A stretch of 64,000 nucleotides of DNA from Ferruginibacter sp. (GCA_028288705.1 JAQBNH010000019.1:1-64000), one strand, 5' to 3'; counted from the stretch's first letter, positions 44,486 through 53,929 are shown. The notes: generated from the letters alone by a model not told the origin. Program-made: numbers and translations.

Positions 44486-45529
44486 TTGAGTCATCTAAAA
44501 GAACGGAAAGAAAAGAACTGCCTGAATTGTAATGCGGAGGTGAACGGGCGGTTTTGTAGTATTTGCGGTCAGGAAAATATTGAGCCGAACGAATCTGCCT
44601 GGCACCTGGTCACGCATGTCTTTAATGATATCACGCATTTCGACGGGAAATTTTTTAGTTCGTTGCGCTTGCTCATCACCCGCCCCGGATTCTTATCAAC
44701 GGAGTATGCTATGGGAAGGCGCGCCAGTTACCTCAACCCGGTGCGTATGTACATCTTCACTTCCGCGGTGTTCTTCCTTATTTTCTTTTCGCTTTTCCAT
44801 TTTGATAAGGACATGGTGAAGAAAGATTATATGGGCAAACCGCAATCAGTGATCCTGGCCATGGACTCCACGGAATATGCGGAATTCTCCAAAGATATTG
44901 CCGGCAAAGTAAAAAGGCCGATGACCCGCCAGGAACTGATCAACTATATTGACAGTACGCAAAATCATTCCGGCATCACACTCACGAGGAAATACCGCGA
45001 TAAAGAACAATACGATTCCTTATTAAAATCGGGTGCTAAAAAACACAACTGGCTGCAACGGCAACTGATTTATAAAGAAATTGAGGTCAATAAAAAATAC
45101 AATAACGATTCGGGACTTATCCTGAGTTCTATTTTGAATATCCTGTTTCATTCCTTTCCCCAGATGTTGTTTATCTGCCTGCCATTGTATGCTTTGTTCC
45201 TGAAATGGATGTACACGCGGCGCAAACAGTTTTATTATGTCGGTCATGCAGTCTTCAGTATTCATCTCTACATTTTTATTTTTATTGTGATGCTCGCCCT
45301 GCTCCTGATACGCAAGGTGGGCGGCTATTATCATGCAGGCTGGTTAAATTATCTGAGTGGTTTTTTATGGATCTGGATCTTTTATTACCAGTACAAAGCC
45401 ATGCGTAATTTTTATGGACAAGGACGCTTAAAAACTTTTATCAAGTTTATTTTATTGTCCTGGTGGCTCACCTTTGTGCTTGGCCTCTTATTTTTTGGTT
45501 TCCTTATTTTCTCGTTTTTTAAAGTATAA
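44486..45529 (+). CDS. DUF3667 membrane protein with zinc ribbon
   Basis: 347 residues starting at TTG 44486 (no ATG fits, and MSHLKERKEKNCLNC is the family start). The zinc ribbon is CLNCNAEVNGRFCSICGQEN (two CxxC pairs). The DUF3667 block is FNDITHFDGKFFSSLRLLIT followed by PGFLSTEYAMGRRASYLNPV. Four or five hydrophobic helices follow (MYIFTSAVFFLIFFSLF, LICLPLYALFLKWMY, IHLYIFIFIVMLALLLIRKV, WIWIFYYQYKAM, LLSWWLTFVLGLLFFGFLIF). The function of this family is unknown. Confidence 0.8.
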   Translation: MSHLKERKEKNCLNCNAEVNGRFCSICGQENIEPNESAWHLVTHVFNDITHFDGKFFSSLRLLITRPGFLSTEYAMGRRASYLNPVRMYIFTSAVFFLIFFSLFHFDKDMVKKDYMGKPQSVILAMDSTEYAEFSKDIAGKVKRPMTRQELINYIDSTQNHSGITLTRKYRDKEQYDSLLKSGAKKHNWLQRQLIYKEIEVNKKYNNDSGLILSSILNILFHSFPQMLFICLPLYALFLKWMYTRRKQFYYVGHAVFSIHLYIFIFIVMLALLLIRKVGGYYHAGWLNYLSGFLWIWIFYYQYKAMRNFYGQGRLKTFIKFILLSWWLTFVLGLLFFGFLIFSFFKV

Positions 45530-45533
45530 TCTT

Positions 45534-46304
45534 ATGCCTGCTACTGCCGATGAATTTATGCGCCTTGTGAAGATCATGGATGAGCTCCGTGAAAAATGTC
45601 CCTGGGATAAAAAGCAAACAGTGGAAACACTAAGGCATCTCACGATTGAAGAGACTTACGAGCTGGCTGATGCGATCTCAGAAAATGATTTTAACGGGAT
45701 CAAAGAAGAGCTGGGCGATTTGTTGTTACATATTATCTTTTATGCACGGATCGGTGCAGAAAAAAAAGCATTTACCCTTGAAGAAGTCATTACCGGCATT
45801 TGCGAAAAACTGATCGTGCGTCATCCGCATATCTATGGCGATGTTGTCGTAAACAATGAAGAAGAAGTAAAACAAAACTGGGAGAAGATAAAATTACAGC
45901 AGGGCAAAAAATCTGTGCTCGGCGGCGTTCCCGTTTCATTACCGTCAGTGGTTAAAGCGATCCGGTTACAGGAAAAATCAAAACAGGTAGGCTTCGAATG
46001 GGACAATACCGCGCAGGTTTGGGATAAGGTGAAAGAAGAACTGCAGGAGCTGGAGGAAGCGGTGGCTAGCGGCGACCAGGACAAGATGGAAGATGAATTG
46101 GGCGATGTTTTCTTTTCCCTGGTAAATTTTGCAAGGTTTTTGCAGGTAGATGCTGAAAATGCGCTGGAACGGACGAACAAAAAATTCATCAGGCGTTTCA
46201 CGAGTATGGAAGAAGCAGCGGCACTGGAAAACAAATTCCTGCACGATATGTCGCTGGAAGAGATGGACGCCTTATGGAATAAAATAAAAATTCAGCAACG
46301 ATAA
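45534..46304 (+). CDS. mazG: Nucleoside triphosphate pyrophosphohydrolase MazG
   Basis: 257 residues from the ATG at 45534. Two tandem MazG domains: the first with CPWDKKQTVETLRHLTIEET and EELGDLLLHIIF, the second with VKEELQELEEAVASGDQDKM and EDELGDVFFSLVNFAR. It hydrolyses abnormal or excess NTPs to monophosphates, protecting DNA and RNA. The start lies 4 bases after the DUF3667 stop, so the two are one operon with the kinase downstream. Confidence 0.94.
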   Translation: MPATADEFMRLVKIMDELREKCPWDKKQTVETLRHLTIEETYELADAISENDFNGIKEELGDLLLHIIFYARIGAEKKAFTLEEVITGICEKLIVRHPHIYGDVVVNNEEEVKQNWEKIKLQQGKKSVLGGVPVSLPSVVKAIRLQEKSKQVGFEWDNTAQVWDKVKEELQELEEAVASGDQDKMEDELGDVFFSLVNFARFLQVDAENALERTNKKFIRRFTSMEEAAALENKFLHDMSLEEMDALWNKIKIQQR

Positions 46305-46327
46305 AACCCTTTCATTAAATCAGCATT

Positions 46328-49300
46328 TTGCAACTGAAGCATATCTTTCCCAAATTCTTAAAAGATAATATCTACCTGCTTCTCATCGCTGCCTGGCTGA
46401 TCACGCTTTCTTTTATCATCGACAAATACTGGTCGGCTACTTCCAATTTATCTACCGCGCAAAAGCAGATGAATGCTTACCTGCACAAAGCAGAGAGCGA
46501 TTTTGATAAAACACTGGAAGATTCTGCATCCCTGGCAGCCTGGGCCGGCGGGCATTACGATGAAGAGGCACTGACCAATTTTACAAAGAAAAACTATTTC
46601 ATTTTTCAATACCTGCCGGATAGCAGCGGGCAGCCCACACTCAAAACCTGGAATACCCAAACGATCATTCCTGCCGCTGCGATTCTTTACGATACAGGAA
46701 CGGTTGGTTTTATCCAGCTCCCGAACGGGTATTATGTCTGGAAAAAAGCGCAGCAGGCCAACAGGCTGGTGCTAGCATTAATACCGGTCCGCTGGAATTA
46801 TATTGTTACGAACGAATACCTGCAGAATGATTTTGTAAACGACCCGTCAATTTCGGTGAACTATACCGTGAGCTTAAGGGGAACAGCCGCCGGTAAAATT
46901 TCTTCCCTGAGCGGAAAGCCGTTGTTTTTCCTGGAACAAAACGCCAGTACGCCGATCTTTAAAAATAATTCCTTCTCTGTTGCCTTACGGATCATTGCGG
47001 CTTTGCTCGTGTTATTGTTTGTCCATTTGTTCGCCTCCTTCCTCGCCGTACATAAAAAGTTTTTCGTGGGTGCGGGATTTTTATTTGCCAGCATTTTCCT
47101 GTTACGTGTGCTGAGTTATTATTTGCCGGTGCCGCTCAATTTCCGACAGTTCGAATTATTTGATCCTGCTATTTATGGTTCGAGTCTGATCCTTCGTTCC
47201 CTCGGCGACCTGCTCATCAATGCGATCCTGTTTCTTTGGTTTGTGACCTTCGTTCGCTATCACCTGCATTTTAAAAACATCAGCATTGTTACCAAAAAGC
47301 CGTTTGAAAAATGGGTCTGGCTTGGTGCGGGCTGCCTGGTTATTTTATTGTCCACTTTTACCGGCAGTGTGATCATCCGTTCGCTGGTGGCTGATTCGCA
47401 GATATCGTTTGATGTAATCAATTTTTTCTCATTGAGCATTTACAGCGTGATCGGTTTTATCGTGCTTTGCTGTGTGGCGATCGGTTATTATTTTTTATGC
47501 GAAGCGTTGTTGTTTCTGCTGAAACCCTTGTTCCCACGGCCTTTCATCGCCTTGTTCGGAACGATTAGCGTGCTGGCCCTGTTTCTCCTTAGTTTTCGCA
47601 TCGGCGAGATAAAAGGCGGATTTGAATTGTATGTCCTGGCCTGGTTGCTCCTGTTTCTTTTCCTCCTCAATTACGACCGGTTGAATTTACTGGCATCGCG
47701 TGTGATCACTTCGAAGATGGTATTCTGGTTGTTCTTTTTTTCTATTTCCATTTCCTCCGTGATCATCATGGAAAATAACCGGAAAGAATTGCGCAACCGC
47801 CAGCATTATGCAGAGATACTCGCTACTAAATCTGATCCTGCCAGTGAGACCTTGCTTAATAGTATGCTCACGGATTTCCGGTCAGACTTTTTAGCCAATA
47901 ACTTTTACCGGTTCCGCAATGAAGCAGGCAATCGTTTTTTCAAGGATAGCCTCGTCAATAATAATTTTTCGCGCTATACGGATAAGTATGATACGCACGT
48001 GATGTCCTTTGATGCTAACGAGCAGCCACTGTACAATACAGAAGCGACTGATTACAATCAGCTCAATACAATTTTAAATACGCAGGCGAAAGCGACCGGC
48101 ATCCCGAACTTATATTATTATGACGAAGCGTATGATCGTTTCAGTTATATCACTAAGAAGACGATCGTGGATACTGCCCAGCAACTGATCGGCTATATCT
48201 TTATCGTGGTGAATCCGAAGAACAGCCAGAAAGAAACCTTGTACCTCGAAGTATTCAGTAAAGGACATAACAACGCGATTGAAAATTCTTCTACCTATGC
48301 CTTTGCCATTTACAGCAATGGAAAACTGATCAGCAGTCATAATGATTATCCGTTTGCCACCAAATTGCCCGACCGTTATTTTGCCAACCAGCAATATTTA
48401 CTGATCAATAAAAATGACCACAATGAGATGTGGTATAATGCCGGCAACAATAAATACGTGGTGATCGTGAAGGAAAACAGCTGGTCGATTGAATCCATCA
48501 CGCTCTTCTCTTATTTATTTTGTGCCTTCCTGTTGCTCACTGCATTATTCTGGCTGATTAATATGATCCTGAAATCGAGGTTAAATCCGGATAAACTTAA
48601 AGCCTACTGGCAACTGAGCATCCGCAACCAGGTACATGGCACGATCATCTTTTTCAGTACGGTTTCCTTTTTAGTAATTGGCGTTGCCACGATCTTATTT
48701 TTCATCAGCCGCTATGAAAATAACAACCGCGAGAAACTGAGCAGCACCATCCGTATCATGGAAAAGGAATTAAAGGAAAGCGTGTCGCAGGGCTGGCTGA
48801 TGAACGATTCACTGGAGATAAGAGACCAGGCCAGTCAACAAACCATAGAACAAACCATCAACAAGATCTCCGAGATCCATGGCGTGGATGTGAACCTCTA
48901 TACGTTGAACGGCGATTTAAAGGTGTCGTCCCTGCCTTTACCATATATCAAAGGGATCGTGAGCAAGAAAATGGACCCGATGGCTTTTTATCACCTGAGT
49001 GATCAGAAGGAAGTGCAGTATTTTCAAAAGGAAAAAATCGGGAAACTCAGCTTCCTGAGTAATTATGTTCCTGTGATCGATGCCAACGGAAATGAGTTTG
49101 CTTTTTTAAACATTCCTTATTTCACGTCACAGAGTAAATTAAAACAGGAGATCTCCAACTTCCTCGTCACGATCATTAACCTGAATGCGTTCATCTTTTT
49201 GATCGCCGGTATCGTAGCGTTGTTCATCACCAATCGCATCACGCGATCTTTCTCTTTGATCAGCGAAAAAATGAAACGCATTAACCTCGATAAAAGAAAC

Positions 49301-50074
49301 GAGGCGATCGTATGGACGAGAAATGATGAGATCGGTGACCTGGTGATTGAATACAATAAGATGGTGGCGAAGCTGGAAGAGAGTGCTGCGGCCTTAGCCA
49401 AAACGGAAAGAGAAGGCGCATGGCGGGAGATGGCGCGCCAGGTGGCACACGAGATCAAGAATCCGTTGACGCCGATGAAGCTGAGTATGCAATACCTGCA
49501 GAAATCCATCCAGGGAAATGCGCCAAATGTAAAAGAATTATCGGAGCGTGTGGCCAACACACTGGTAGAACAGATCGATCACCTGAGCCGCATCGCCAGC
49601 GAGTTCAGCCAGTTCGCCAATATCGGTAACGCGAATAAGGAAGTGATGGACATCAATGAAACGCTGCGTTCGTTAGCGGATCTATATGATCACCAGAACA
49701 GCAAATTGAGCTGGCAGCTTTTGGAGGAACCTGTTTATATCAGTGCCGATAAAACGCATATCAACCGGTTGTTTACAAACCTTATCCAGAACGCGTTACA
49801 GGCCGTTTCAGAAGGCATGACACCGGAAATACTGATCACGGAAGAATTGATTGATAATACCGTGCTCGTGAAATTACGGGATAACGGAACGGGCATTGAT
49901 GAACATATCCAGACGAAAATATTCACGCCCAACTTTACCACGAAAACATCCGGAACAGGATTAGGCCTCGCGATGTGTAAACGAATCGTGGAACAAAGCA
50001 ACGGCAGTATTCATTTCGAAACGTCACCGTCAGGCACCACCTTCTTCATTAATTTCCCGCTGGCAGAAACCTAG
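46328..50074 (+). CDS. Very large NtrY-like membrane histidine kinase
   Basis: 1248 residues, starting at TTG 46328 (no better start upstream). TM1 at about 14-32, a periplasmic loop of about 190 residues, then seven or eight helices around 225-480, more loops with two further helices near 720-800, another periplasmic domain, and a final helix near 950. Then come a HAMP domain (NRITRSFSLISEKMKRINLD), the dimerisation domain with His1041 in QVAHEIKNPLTPMKLSMQYL, and the ATPase domain (LFTNLIQNALQAV, DNGTGIDEH, GTGLGLAMCKRIVEQ). The HEIKNPLTP form is that of NtrY/NtrB. No response regulator is adjacent; the gene ends overlapping polX on the other strand by 4 bases. The signal is unknown. Confidence 0.88.
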   Translation: MQLKHIFPKFLKDNIYLLLIAAWLITLSFIIDKYWSATSNLSTAQKQMNAYLHKAESDFDKTLEDSASLAAWAGGHYDEEALTNFTKKNYFIFQYLPDSSGQPTLKTWNTQTIIPAAAILYDTGTVGFIQLPNGYYVWKKAQQANRLVLALIPVRWNYIVTNEYLQNDFVNDPSISVNYTVSLRGTAAGKISSLSGKPLFFLEQNASTPIFKNNSFSVALRIIAALLVLLFVHLFASFLAVHKKFFVGAGFLFASIFLLRVLSYYLPVPLNFRQFELFDPAIYGSSLILRSLGDLLINAILFLWFVTFVRYHLHFKNISIVTKKPFEKWVWLGAGCLVILLSTFTGSVIIRSLVADSQISFDVINFFSLSIYSVIGFIVLCCVAIGYYFLCEALLFLLKPLFPRPFIALFGTISVLALFLLSFRIGEIKGGFELYVLAWLLLFLFLLNYDRLNLLASRVITSKMVFWLFFFSISISSVIIMENNRKELRNRQHYAEILATKSDPASETLLNSMLTDFRSDFLANNFYRFRNEAGNRFFKDSLVNNNFSRYTDKYDTHVMSFDANEQPLYNTEATDYNQLNTILNTQAKATGIPNLYYYDEAYDRFSYITKKTIVDTAQQLIGYIFIVVNPKNSQKETLYLEVFSKGHNNAIENSSTYAFAIYSNGKLISSHNDYPFATKLPDRYFANQQYLLINKNDHNEMWYNAGNNKYVVIVKENSWSIESITLFSYLFCAFLLLTALFWLINMILKSRLNPDKLKAYWQLSIRNQVHGTIIFFSTVSFLVIGVATILFFISRYENNNREKLSSTIRIMEKELKESVSQGWLMNDSLEIRDQASQQTIEQTINKISEIHGVDVNLYTLNGDLKVSSLPLPYIKGIVSKKMDPMAFYHLSDQKEVQYFQKEKIGKLSFLSNYVPVIDANGNEFAFLNIPYFTSQSKLKQEISNFLVTIINLNAFIFLIAGIVALFITNRITRSFSLISEKMKRINLDKRNEAIVWTRNDEIGDLVIEYNKMVAKLEESAAALAKTEREGAWREMARQVAHEIKNPLTPMKLSMQYLQKSIQGNAPNVKELSERVANTLVEQIDHLSRIASEFSQFANIGNANKEVMDINETLRSLADLYDHQNSKLSWQLLEEPVYISADKTHINRLFTNLIQNALQAVSEGMTPEILITEELIDNTVLVKLRDNGTGIDEHIQTKIFTPNFTTKTSGTGLGLAMCKRIVEQSNGSIHFETSPSGTTFFINFPLAET

Positions 50075-51747
50075 ATGCCTTTCATTTTTTTTCTTTCTGT
50101 AATAAACGTTTCAAATTCAGCTAACGAAAAACTACTCAGGTTTTTTTCTTTTGGTAACATTGCTTTCTGTGCGACCATGATGCCATAACGCGTATCATCT
50201 AATCCTTCAGTATAATGGGAATCCGGATCAATGGAGATCAATACGTTCTTGTCTAAAGCATAACGGATCTCGCGCCAGTCCATATCCAGGCGGTTGGGAT
50301 GCGCGTTCAGTTCGATCACGACGTGATTCGCGGCGCAGGCATCGATGATTTTTTTATGATCAACAGGATAACCTTTACGGCTTAGCAACAAACGCCCCGT
50401 CATATGACCTAGGATGGTCGTGTACGGATTTTCAATCGCCTTCAGCAAACGCGCCATCGCTTTTTCTTCCGTCATTTTTAGATTGCTGTGTACAGACGCG
50501 ATCACCAGGTCGAACGTCGCGAGCACATCGTCTGCATAATCCAGGCTGCCATCGTTTAGGATATCGCTTTCAATACTTTTAAAAATGCGGAAAGGGGAGA
50601 ACTGTTCGTTTAACTCATCTATATAAATATGTTGCGCCTGGATCTTTTCTTCATTTAACCCCTGCGCATAAAAAGCAGATTTACTGTGATCGCTCACCAC
50701 CAGGTATTCGAGGCCGCGGCTGATGGCTGCTTTCGCCATTTCTTCGATCGTATTGTTTCCATCACTCCAGTTGCTGTGGCTGTGGATGATCCCTTTGATA
50801 TCGCCGTGCTGAATATGGTTAGCCAAAAGATCGTTCGCTCCGGGTGTCAACAATGATGCGTCTTCCCGCAAATAAGCAGGAATGAACGGTAAATTCGCCG
50901 CTGTAAAAAAAGCTGCATCATCTGCATGATCATCATGAAAGCAGGCGAGGTTTTGTAGCGCTTCTGCAAATTCAGGCGAAGAAGAACTGTGTAATACCGT
51001 GGAAATAAATGTTGATGGCGTTGCAGCAATTAATGTCAGATCAACGCCGGCTGTCGTGGAATAATACAGCCTGTTATCCTGCTTTTTTTTAAAGGTAAAT
51101 CCATCCACTTCGGCCAGTGTTTTTTCGACTTCATCCACCGGCATTTCCACAACGAATTGCAGGTCGTCAATTGTTTCCAACTGGCGTAAAAAATTACCTG
51201 TTAATGCCACCCGTTTTCCGGGGAATATTTTTTCTAAAAAACTTTGTGTTGGTGCCACTAAAATTTCTGCGTTGCGGTATAAATGACTGCCCTGGTTCTT
51301 CTGGTAAAATTCGATCGTGTCGGCAACAGCCTGTTGTGTTTTTTCTCCGAAGCCTTTAAAAAATTTCAACCGGTTTTCTTTACACGCGTACAACAATTCA
51401 CCCACTGTTTCGATCTCCATTTCCTTCCAGATACTGTTTATTTTTTTTGGTCCGATGCCTTTAATATTTAACATTTCAATCACCCCCGGAGGCGTTTTTG
51501 AAATGATTTCTTCCAGCGCGGACAATTTTCCGGTGTCAAGTAACTCCGTTATTTTTTGTGCAGACGATGCACCGATGCCTTTGATGCCCGCAATTTTTTC
51601 GCGTGGCGTCTCCGATAATTGCATCGGCAATTTCTCAATATTGAATGCAGTGATCGCATACGATTTTGATTTGAAACTATTCTCTCCATGGATGTCGAGC
51701 AGTTTGGCGAGCAGGGAAAATGAATCGGCGATCTGGTAATTCGTCAT
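50071..51747 (-). CDS. PolX-PHP family protein with degenerate polymerase site
   Basis: 558 residues. N-terminal helix-hairpin-helix Pol beta-type domain (IAGIKGIGASSAQKITELLD; NIKGIGPKKINSIWKEME). The palm motif reads LTGNFLRQLETIDDLQFVVE, where normal PolX has GSxRRxxET...DxD. The first Asp is kept, but the second is Gln, the first Arg is Leu and the Ser is Asn. The third Asp (GVDLTLIAA) is kept. The C-terminal PHP domain is complete: IIHSHSNWSDG, VVSDHSKS, SIESDILNDG, IASVHSNLKMT, GHMTGR, ELNAHPNRLDMD and SIDPDSHY. It probably acts as a 3'-5' exonuclease or phosphatase more than as a polymerase. Confidence 0.88.
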   Translation of the reverse strand: MTNYQIADSFSLLAKLLDIHGENSFKSKSYAITAFNIEKLPMQLSETPREKIAGIKGIGASSAQKITELLDTGKLSALEEIISKTPPGVIEMLNIKGIGPKKINSIWKEMEIETVGELLYACKENRLKFFKGFGEKTQQAVADTIEFYQKNQGSHLYRNAEILVAPTQSFLEKIFPGKRVALTGNFLRQLETIDDLQFVVEMPVDEVEKTLAEVDGFTFKKKQDNRLYYSTTAGVDLTLIAATPSTFISTVLHSSSSPEFAEALQNLACFHDDHADDAAFFTAANLPFIPAYLREDASLLTPGANDLLANHIQHGDIKGIIHSHSNWSDGNNTIEEMAKAAISRGLEYLVVSDHSKSAFYAQGLNEEKIQAQHIYIDELNEQFSPFRIFKSIESDILNDGSLDYADDVLATFDLVIASVHSNLKMTEEKAMARLLKAIENPYTTILGHMTGRLLLSRKGYPVDHKKIIDACAANHVVIELNAHPNRLDMDWREIRYALDKNVLISIDPDSHYTEGLDDTRYGIMVAQKAMLPKEKNLSSFSLAEFETFITERKKMKGI

Positions 51748-51870
51748 CTTAATTATTTATGGCTGCAATGTAAAAATTTTCATCGTGCCCGTCAGCAGGA
51801 AAGTTGTTTTTTGCCGGCGGAAATTATGCGTAGATGCTGAAATGTAGTGAGGAAGGGGGTTCCAGGGCAT

Positions 51871-51901
51871 AAAAAAAGTCCCGGTATAAACCAGGACTTA
51901 C
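51871..51901 (-). terminator. Terminator of the H1-like gene
   Basis: Minus strand AAGTCC-GGT pairs with ACC-GGACTT (with single-base bulges) and is followed by seven T. Confidence 0.7.
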
Positions 51902-51926
51902 TATTTTTTGCTTTAAGAAGCTTTGC

Positions 51927-52154
51927 TTAAGATTTCTTTGAAGCTGCTTTTTTAGGAGCGGCTTTCTTAGCAGCAGCTTTTTTAGGAGCAGCTTTTTTTG
52001 CAGGAGCAGCTTTCTTAGCTGGAGCAGCTTTTTTAGGAGCGGCTTTTTTTGCAGCAGCTTTCTTAGGAGCAGCTTTTTTTGCAGCTGCCTTTTTCGGGGC
52101 TGCTTTTTTTGCAGGAGCTGCTTTTTTAGCAGCTGCTTTTTTCTTTGTTGCCAT
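51927..52154 (-). CDS. Histone H1-like lysine/alanine/proline-rich protein
   Basis: 75 residues made almost only of Lys, Ala and Pro in repeats of the form KKAAPKKAA (start MATKKKAAAKKAAPAKKAAP, end KKAASKKS). It is like the C-terminal tails of eukaryotic histone H1 and the H1-like proteins of many bacteria, which bind DNA without a fixed fold. The coding sequence contains repeated 9- to 21-bp units of the same codons. It lies 81 bases after rpmA, next to ribosomal genes. Confidence 0.85.
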   Translation of the reverse strand: MATKKKAAAKKAAPAKKAAPKKAAAKKAAPKKAAAKKAAPKKAAPAKKAAPAKKAAPKKAAAKKAAPKKAASKKS

Positions 52155-52235
52155 TTTTTTGAATTTAATTGGTTAGTAAATAATACTTAAAAATAAATAC
52201 TATTTTGAAACTACCAAAAAAAACATCAAAAACTT

Positions 52236-52502
52236 TTAGGCTGTTACTTCAACTTCTCCTATGGAAACAAAGGTTTTATCACCTTTCGCTTTTCTGAATT
52301 CTACAACACCATCGGTTAATGCAAAGATGGTAAAGTCTCTTCCCACACCAACATTTTTACCAGGATGGTATTGAGTACCACGCTGACGAATGATGATATT
52401 TCCGGCGAGTGCTGGTTGACCACCAAAGATTTTTACGCCCAGTCTTTTGCTTTGTGAATCACGGCCGTTTTTTACGGAACCTTCACCTTTTTTGTGTGCC
52501 AT
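52236..52502 (-). CDS. rpmA: 50S ribosomal protein L27
   Basis: 88 residues. [20 protein letters not shown] is a normal L27 N-terminus that reaches the peptidyl-transferase centre; there is no extra leader of the kind cleaved in Firmicutes. [20 protein letters not shown] and [20 protein letters not shown] complete the family pattern. It follows rplU after 98 bases. Confidence 0.98.
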   Translation of the reverse strand: MAHKKGEGSVKNGRDSQSKRLGVKIFGGQPALAGNIIIRQRGTQYHPGKNVGVGRDFTIFALTDGVVEFRKAKGDKTFVSIGEVEVTA

Positions 52503-52600
52503 TTTTAATTAGTTTATTCGTTTAATTAGTTAACCGTTACAGGCATTAAAAATGAAGTGGCAAAAAATAACATCTGCACTCATTTTGCCCATCAACTTAA

Positions 52601-52906
52601 CTAAGCAATTGCAGTTACTTTGATGTGGGTGTACTGCGTACGGTGACCATGCTTTTTACGGAAACCTTTTCTTCTTTTCATTTTAAAAGCGATTACTTTT
52701 TCGCCTTTAACCAGGTCGCTGATAATTTCTGCTTTTACAACAGCTTTTACGTTTGCACCACTAACAACGTTATCTCCGTTGTGCGTGATCAATACATCAG
52801 AAAATTCCAATGCATCTCCTGCTTTACCCTCAAGGTGAGGAACGTACAGGCTATCTCCTGCTTTTACTTTAAATTGCTGACCTGCGATTTTAACTATTGC
52901 TAACAT
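52601..52906 (-). CDS. rplU: 50S ribosomal protein L21
   Basis: 101 residues from the ATG at 52906. A longer reading would add 21 residues that overlap the promoter. MLAIVKIAGQQFKVKAGDSL starts the family, with KMKRRKGFRKKHGHRTQYTH and IKVTAIA at the end. L21 binds 23S rRNA; rplU-rpmA is the usual order. Confidence 0.97.
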   Translation of the reverse strand: MLAIVKIAGQQFKVKAGDSLYVPHLEGKAGDALEFSDVLITHNGDNVVSGANVKAVVKAEIISDLVKGEKVIAFKMKRRKGFRKKHGHRTQYTHIKVTAIA

Positions 52907-52928
52907 AACGTACCTAAATTTAGGACGG

Positions 52929-52936
52929 CAAAGGTA
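52929..52936 (-). promoter_or_regulatory. -7 element of the rplU-rpmA promoter
   Basis: Minus strand CCCTTACCTTTGC contains a perfect TACCTTTG, identical over 13 bases to the rpsJ promoter (8525-8537). The rplU ATG lies 22 bases downstream. The -33 element is weak. Confidence 0.7.
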
Positions 52937-53032
52937 AGGGTTTCCGCCGAAAAAAGCTGAATTAATCAAACTTTATTGGCGTTTTTACAAATATTTCTAT
53001 GCCGGCCGCAAAGCTAACTGAATTTCAATCAT

Positions 53033-53141
53033 TTGAGCTGGCCTTCCGCTGTAAATTGGGCTTAACCCCAAATTTACTGCTGTATTATATATATAGCAGG
53101 TATCGAACCGGCACCCCCGGAGCCAACGGCCTGGAGCTCAA
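53033..53141. other. Candidate structured element before plsC
   Basis: Outer arms TTGAGCT-GGCC (53033-53043) and GGCC-TGG-AGCTCAA (53128-53141) pair over 11 bases. They enclose two hairpins: TAAATTGGG with CCCCAAATTTA (53052-53076, one bulge) and CTGCT with AGCAG (53077-53099, AT-rich loop). The multi-branched design suggests a small RNA or mRNA leader. It lies upstream of TATATTCG (53157-53164), a near match to the -7 consensus. Confidence 0.35.
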
Positions 53142-53173
53142 GTGATGGGCTCTTCCTATATTCGCAGCTGGAT

Positions 53174-53929
53174 ATGACTATCATCAGAAAAATCGCCGGT
53201 TACCTCTTTACCATCTATGCTTTTGCCATATTTACGGTGATGATGCTCCTGCTCTTTCCTTTTGTGGTGATCGCCTCCTTCTTCGGGAAGATCCGTGGCG
53301 GCAACCTGATCTACCATATCTGCCGCTTCTGGGCCAGCATCGTCCTGTTCTGCCTCGGCATCCGCCACCGCAATATCCTGGAAACGACCCGGCCGCATAC
53401 ACAGGCTGTCGTATACGTTTTCAATCATATATCTTATATGGATATCCCGATGCTGCTGAAAGCATTTCCGCGCCAGCATATCCGGATCCTCGGGAAAGCA
53501 GAAATGGGGAAGATCCCGGTTTTTGGTTATATCTACCGGAAAGCGGTGGTAATGGTGAGCCGGGAAAGTGAAGAGAGCCGGTTGAGAAGTGTACGCGAGA
53601 TGAACAAAATGCTTCGCCAGGATATTTCGGTGGTGATCGCGCCCGAAGGAACCTTTAATATGACCGGAGAGCCACTAAAAGAATTTTACAATGGTGCTTT
53701 TAAAATTGCCGTACAAACACAAACCCCGGTTCAGCCGGTATTGTTATTAGACGCATACGACCGCCTCCACTACAACAGTATTTTTTCTTTGTCACCGGGC
53801 CGCTCAAGAGCGGTATTTTTGCCGGAACAAATGCCGGGTAAAGACGTTGCCTTATTGAAACAACAGGTGTACGTTGCCATGGAAGATGGCTTAAAACGCT
53901 ACAAGGCAAGCTGGATAAAAAATGGATGA
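53174..53929 (+). CDS. plsC: 1-acyl-sn-glycerol-3-phosphate acyltransferase
   Basis: 251 residues. It adds the second acyl chain in phospholipid synthesis at the inner membrane. The catalytic HX4D is His85 to Asp90 in FNHISYMDIPML; the substrate motif is VVIAPEGTFNMTGEPL; KAVVMVSRESEESRL lies between them. A hydrophobic N-terminal segment (about 5-40) anchors it in the membrane. The stop overlaps the priA start by 4 bases (ATGA, 53926-53929), implying coupled translation. Confidence 0.93.
   Translation: MTIIRKIAGYLFTIYAFAIFTVMMLLLFPFVVIASFFGKIRGGNLIYHICRFWASIVLFCLGIRHRNILETTRPHTQAVVYVFNHISYMDIPMLLKAFPRQHIRILGKAEMGKIPVFGYIYRKAVVMVSRESEESRLRSVREMNKMLRQDISVVIAPEGTFNMTGEPLKEFYNGAFKIAVQTQTPVQPVLLLDAYDRLHYNSIFSLSPGRSRAVFLPEQMPGKDVALLKQQVYVAMEDGLKRYKASWIKNG

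Noticed and set aside
53098..53142. A tRNA-like T-loop string (GGTTCGATACC on the minus strand)
   Set aside because: No complementary T-stem, acceptor stem or anticodon arm can be formed, so it is not a tRNA gene.
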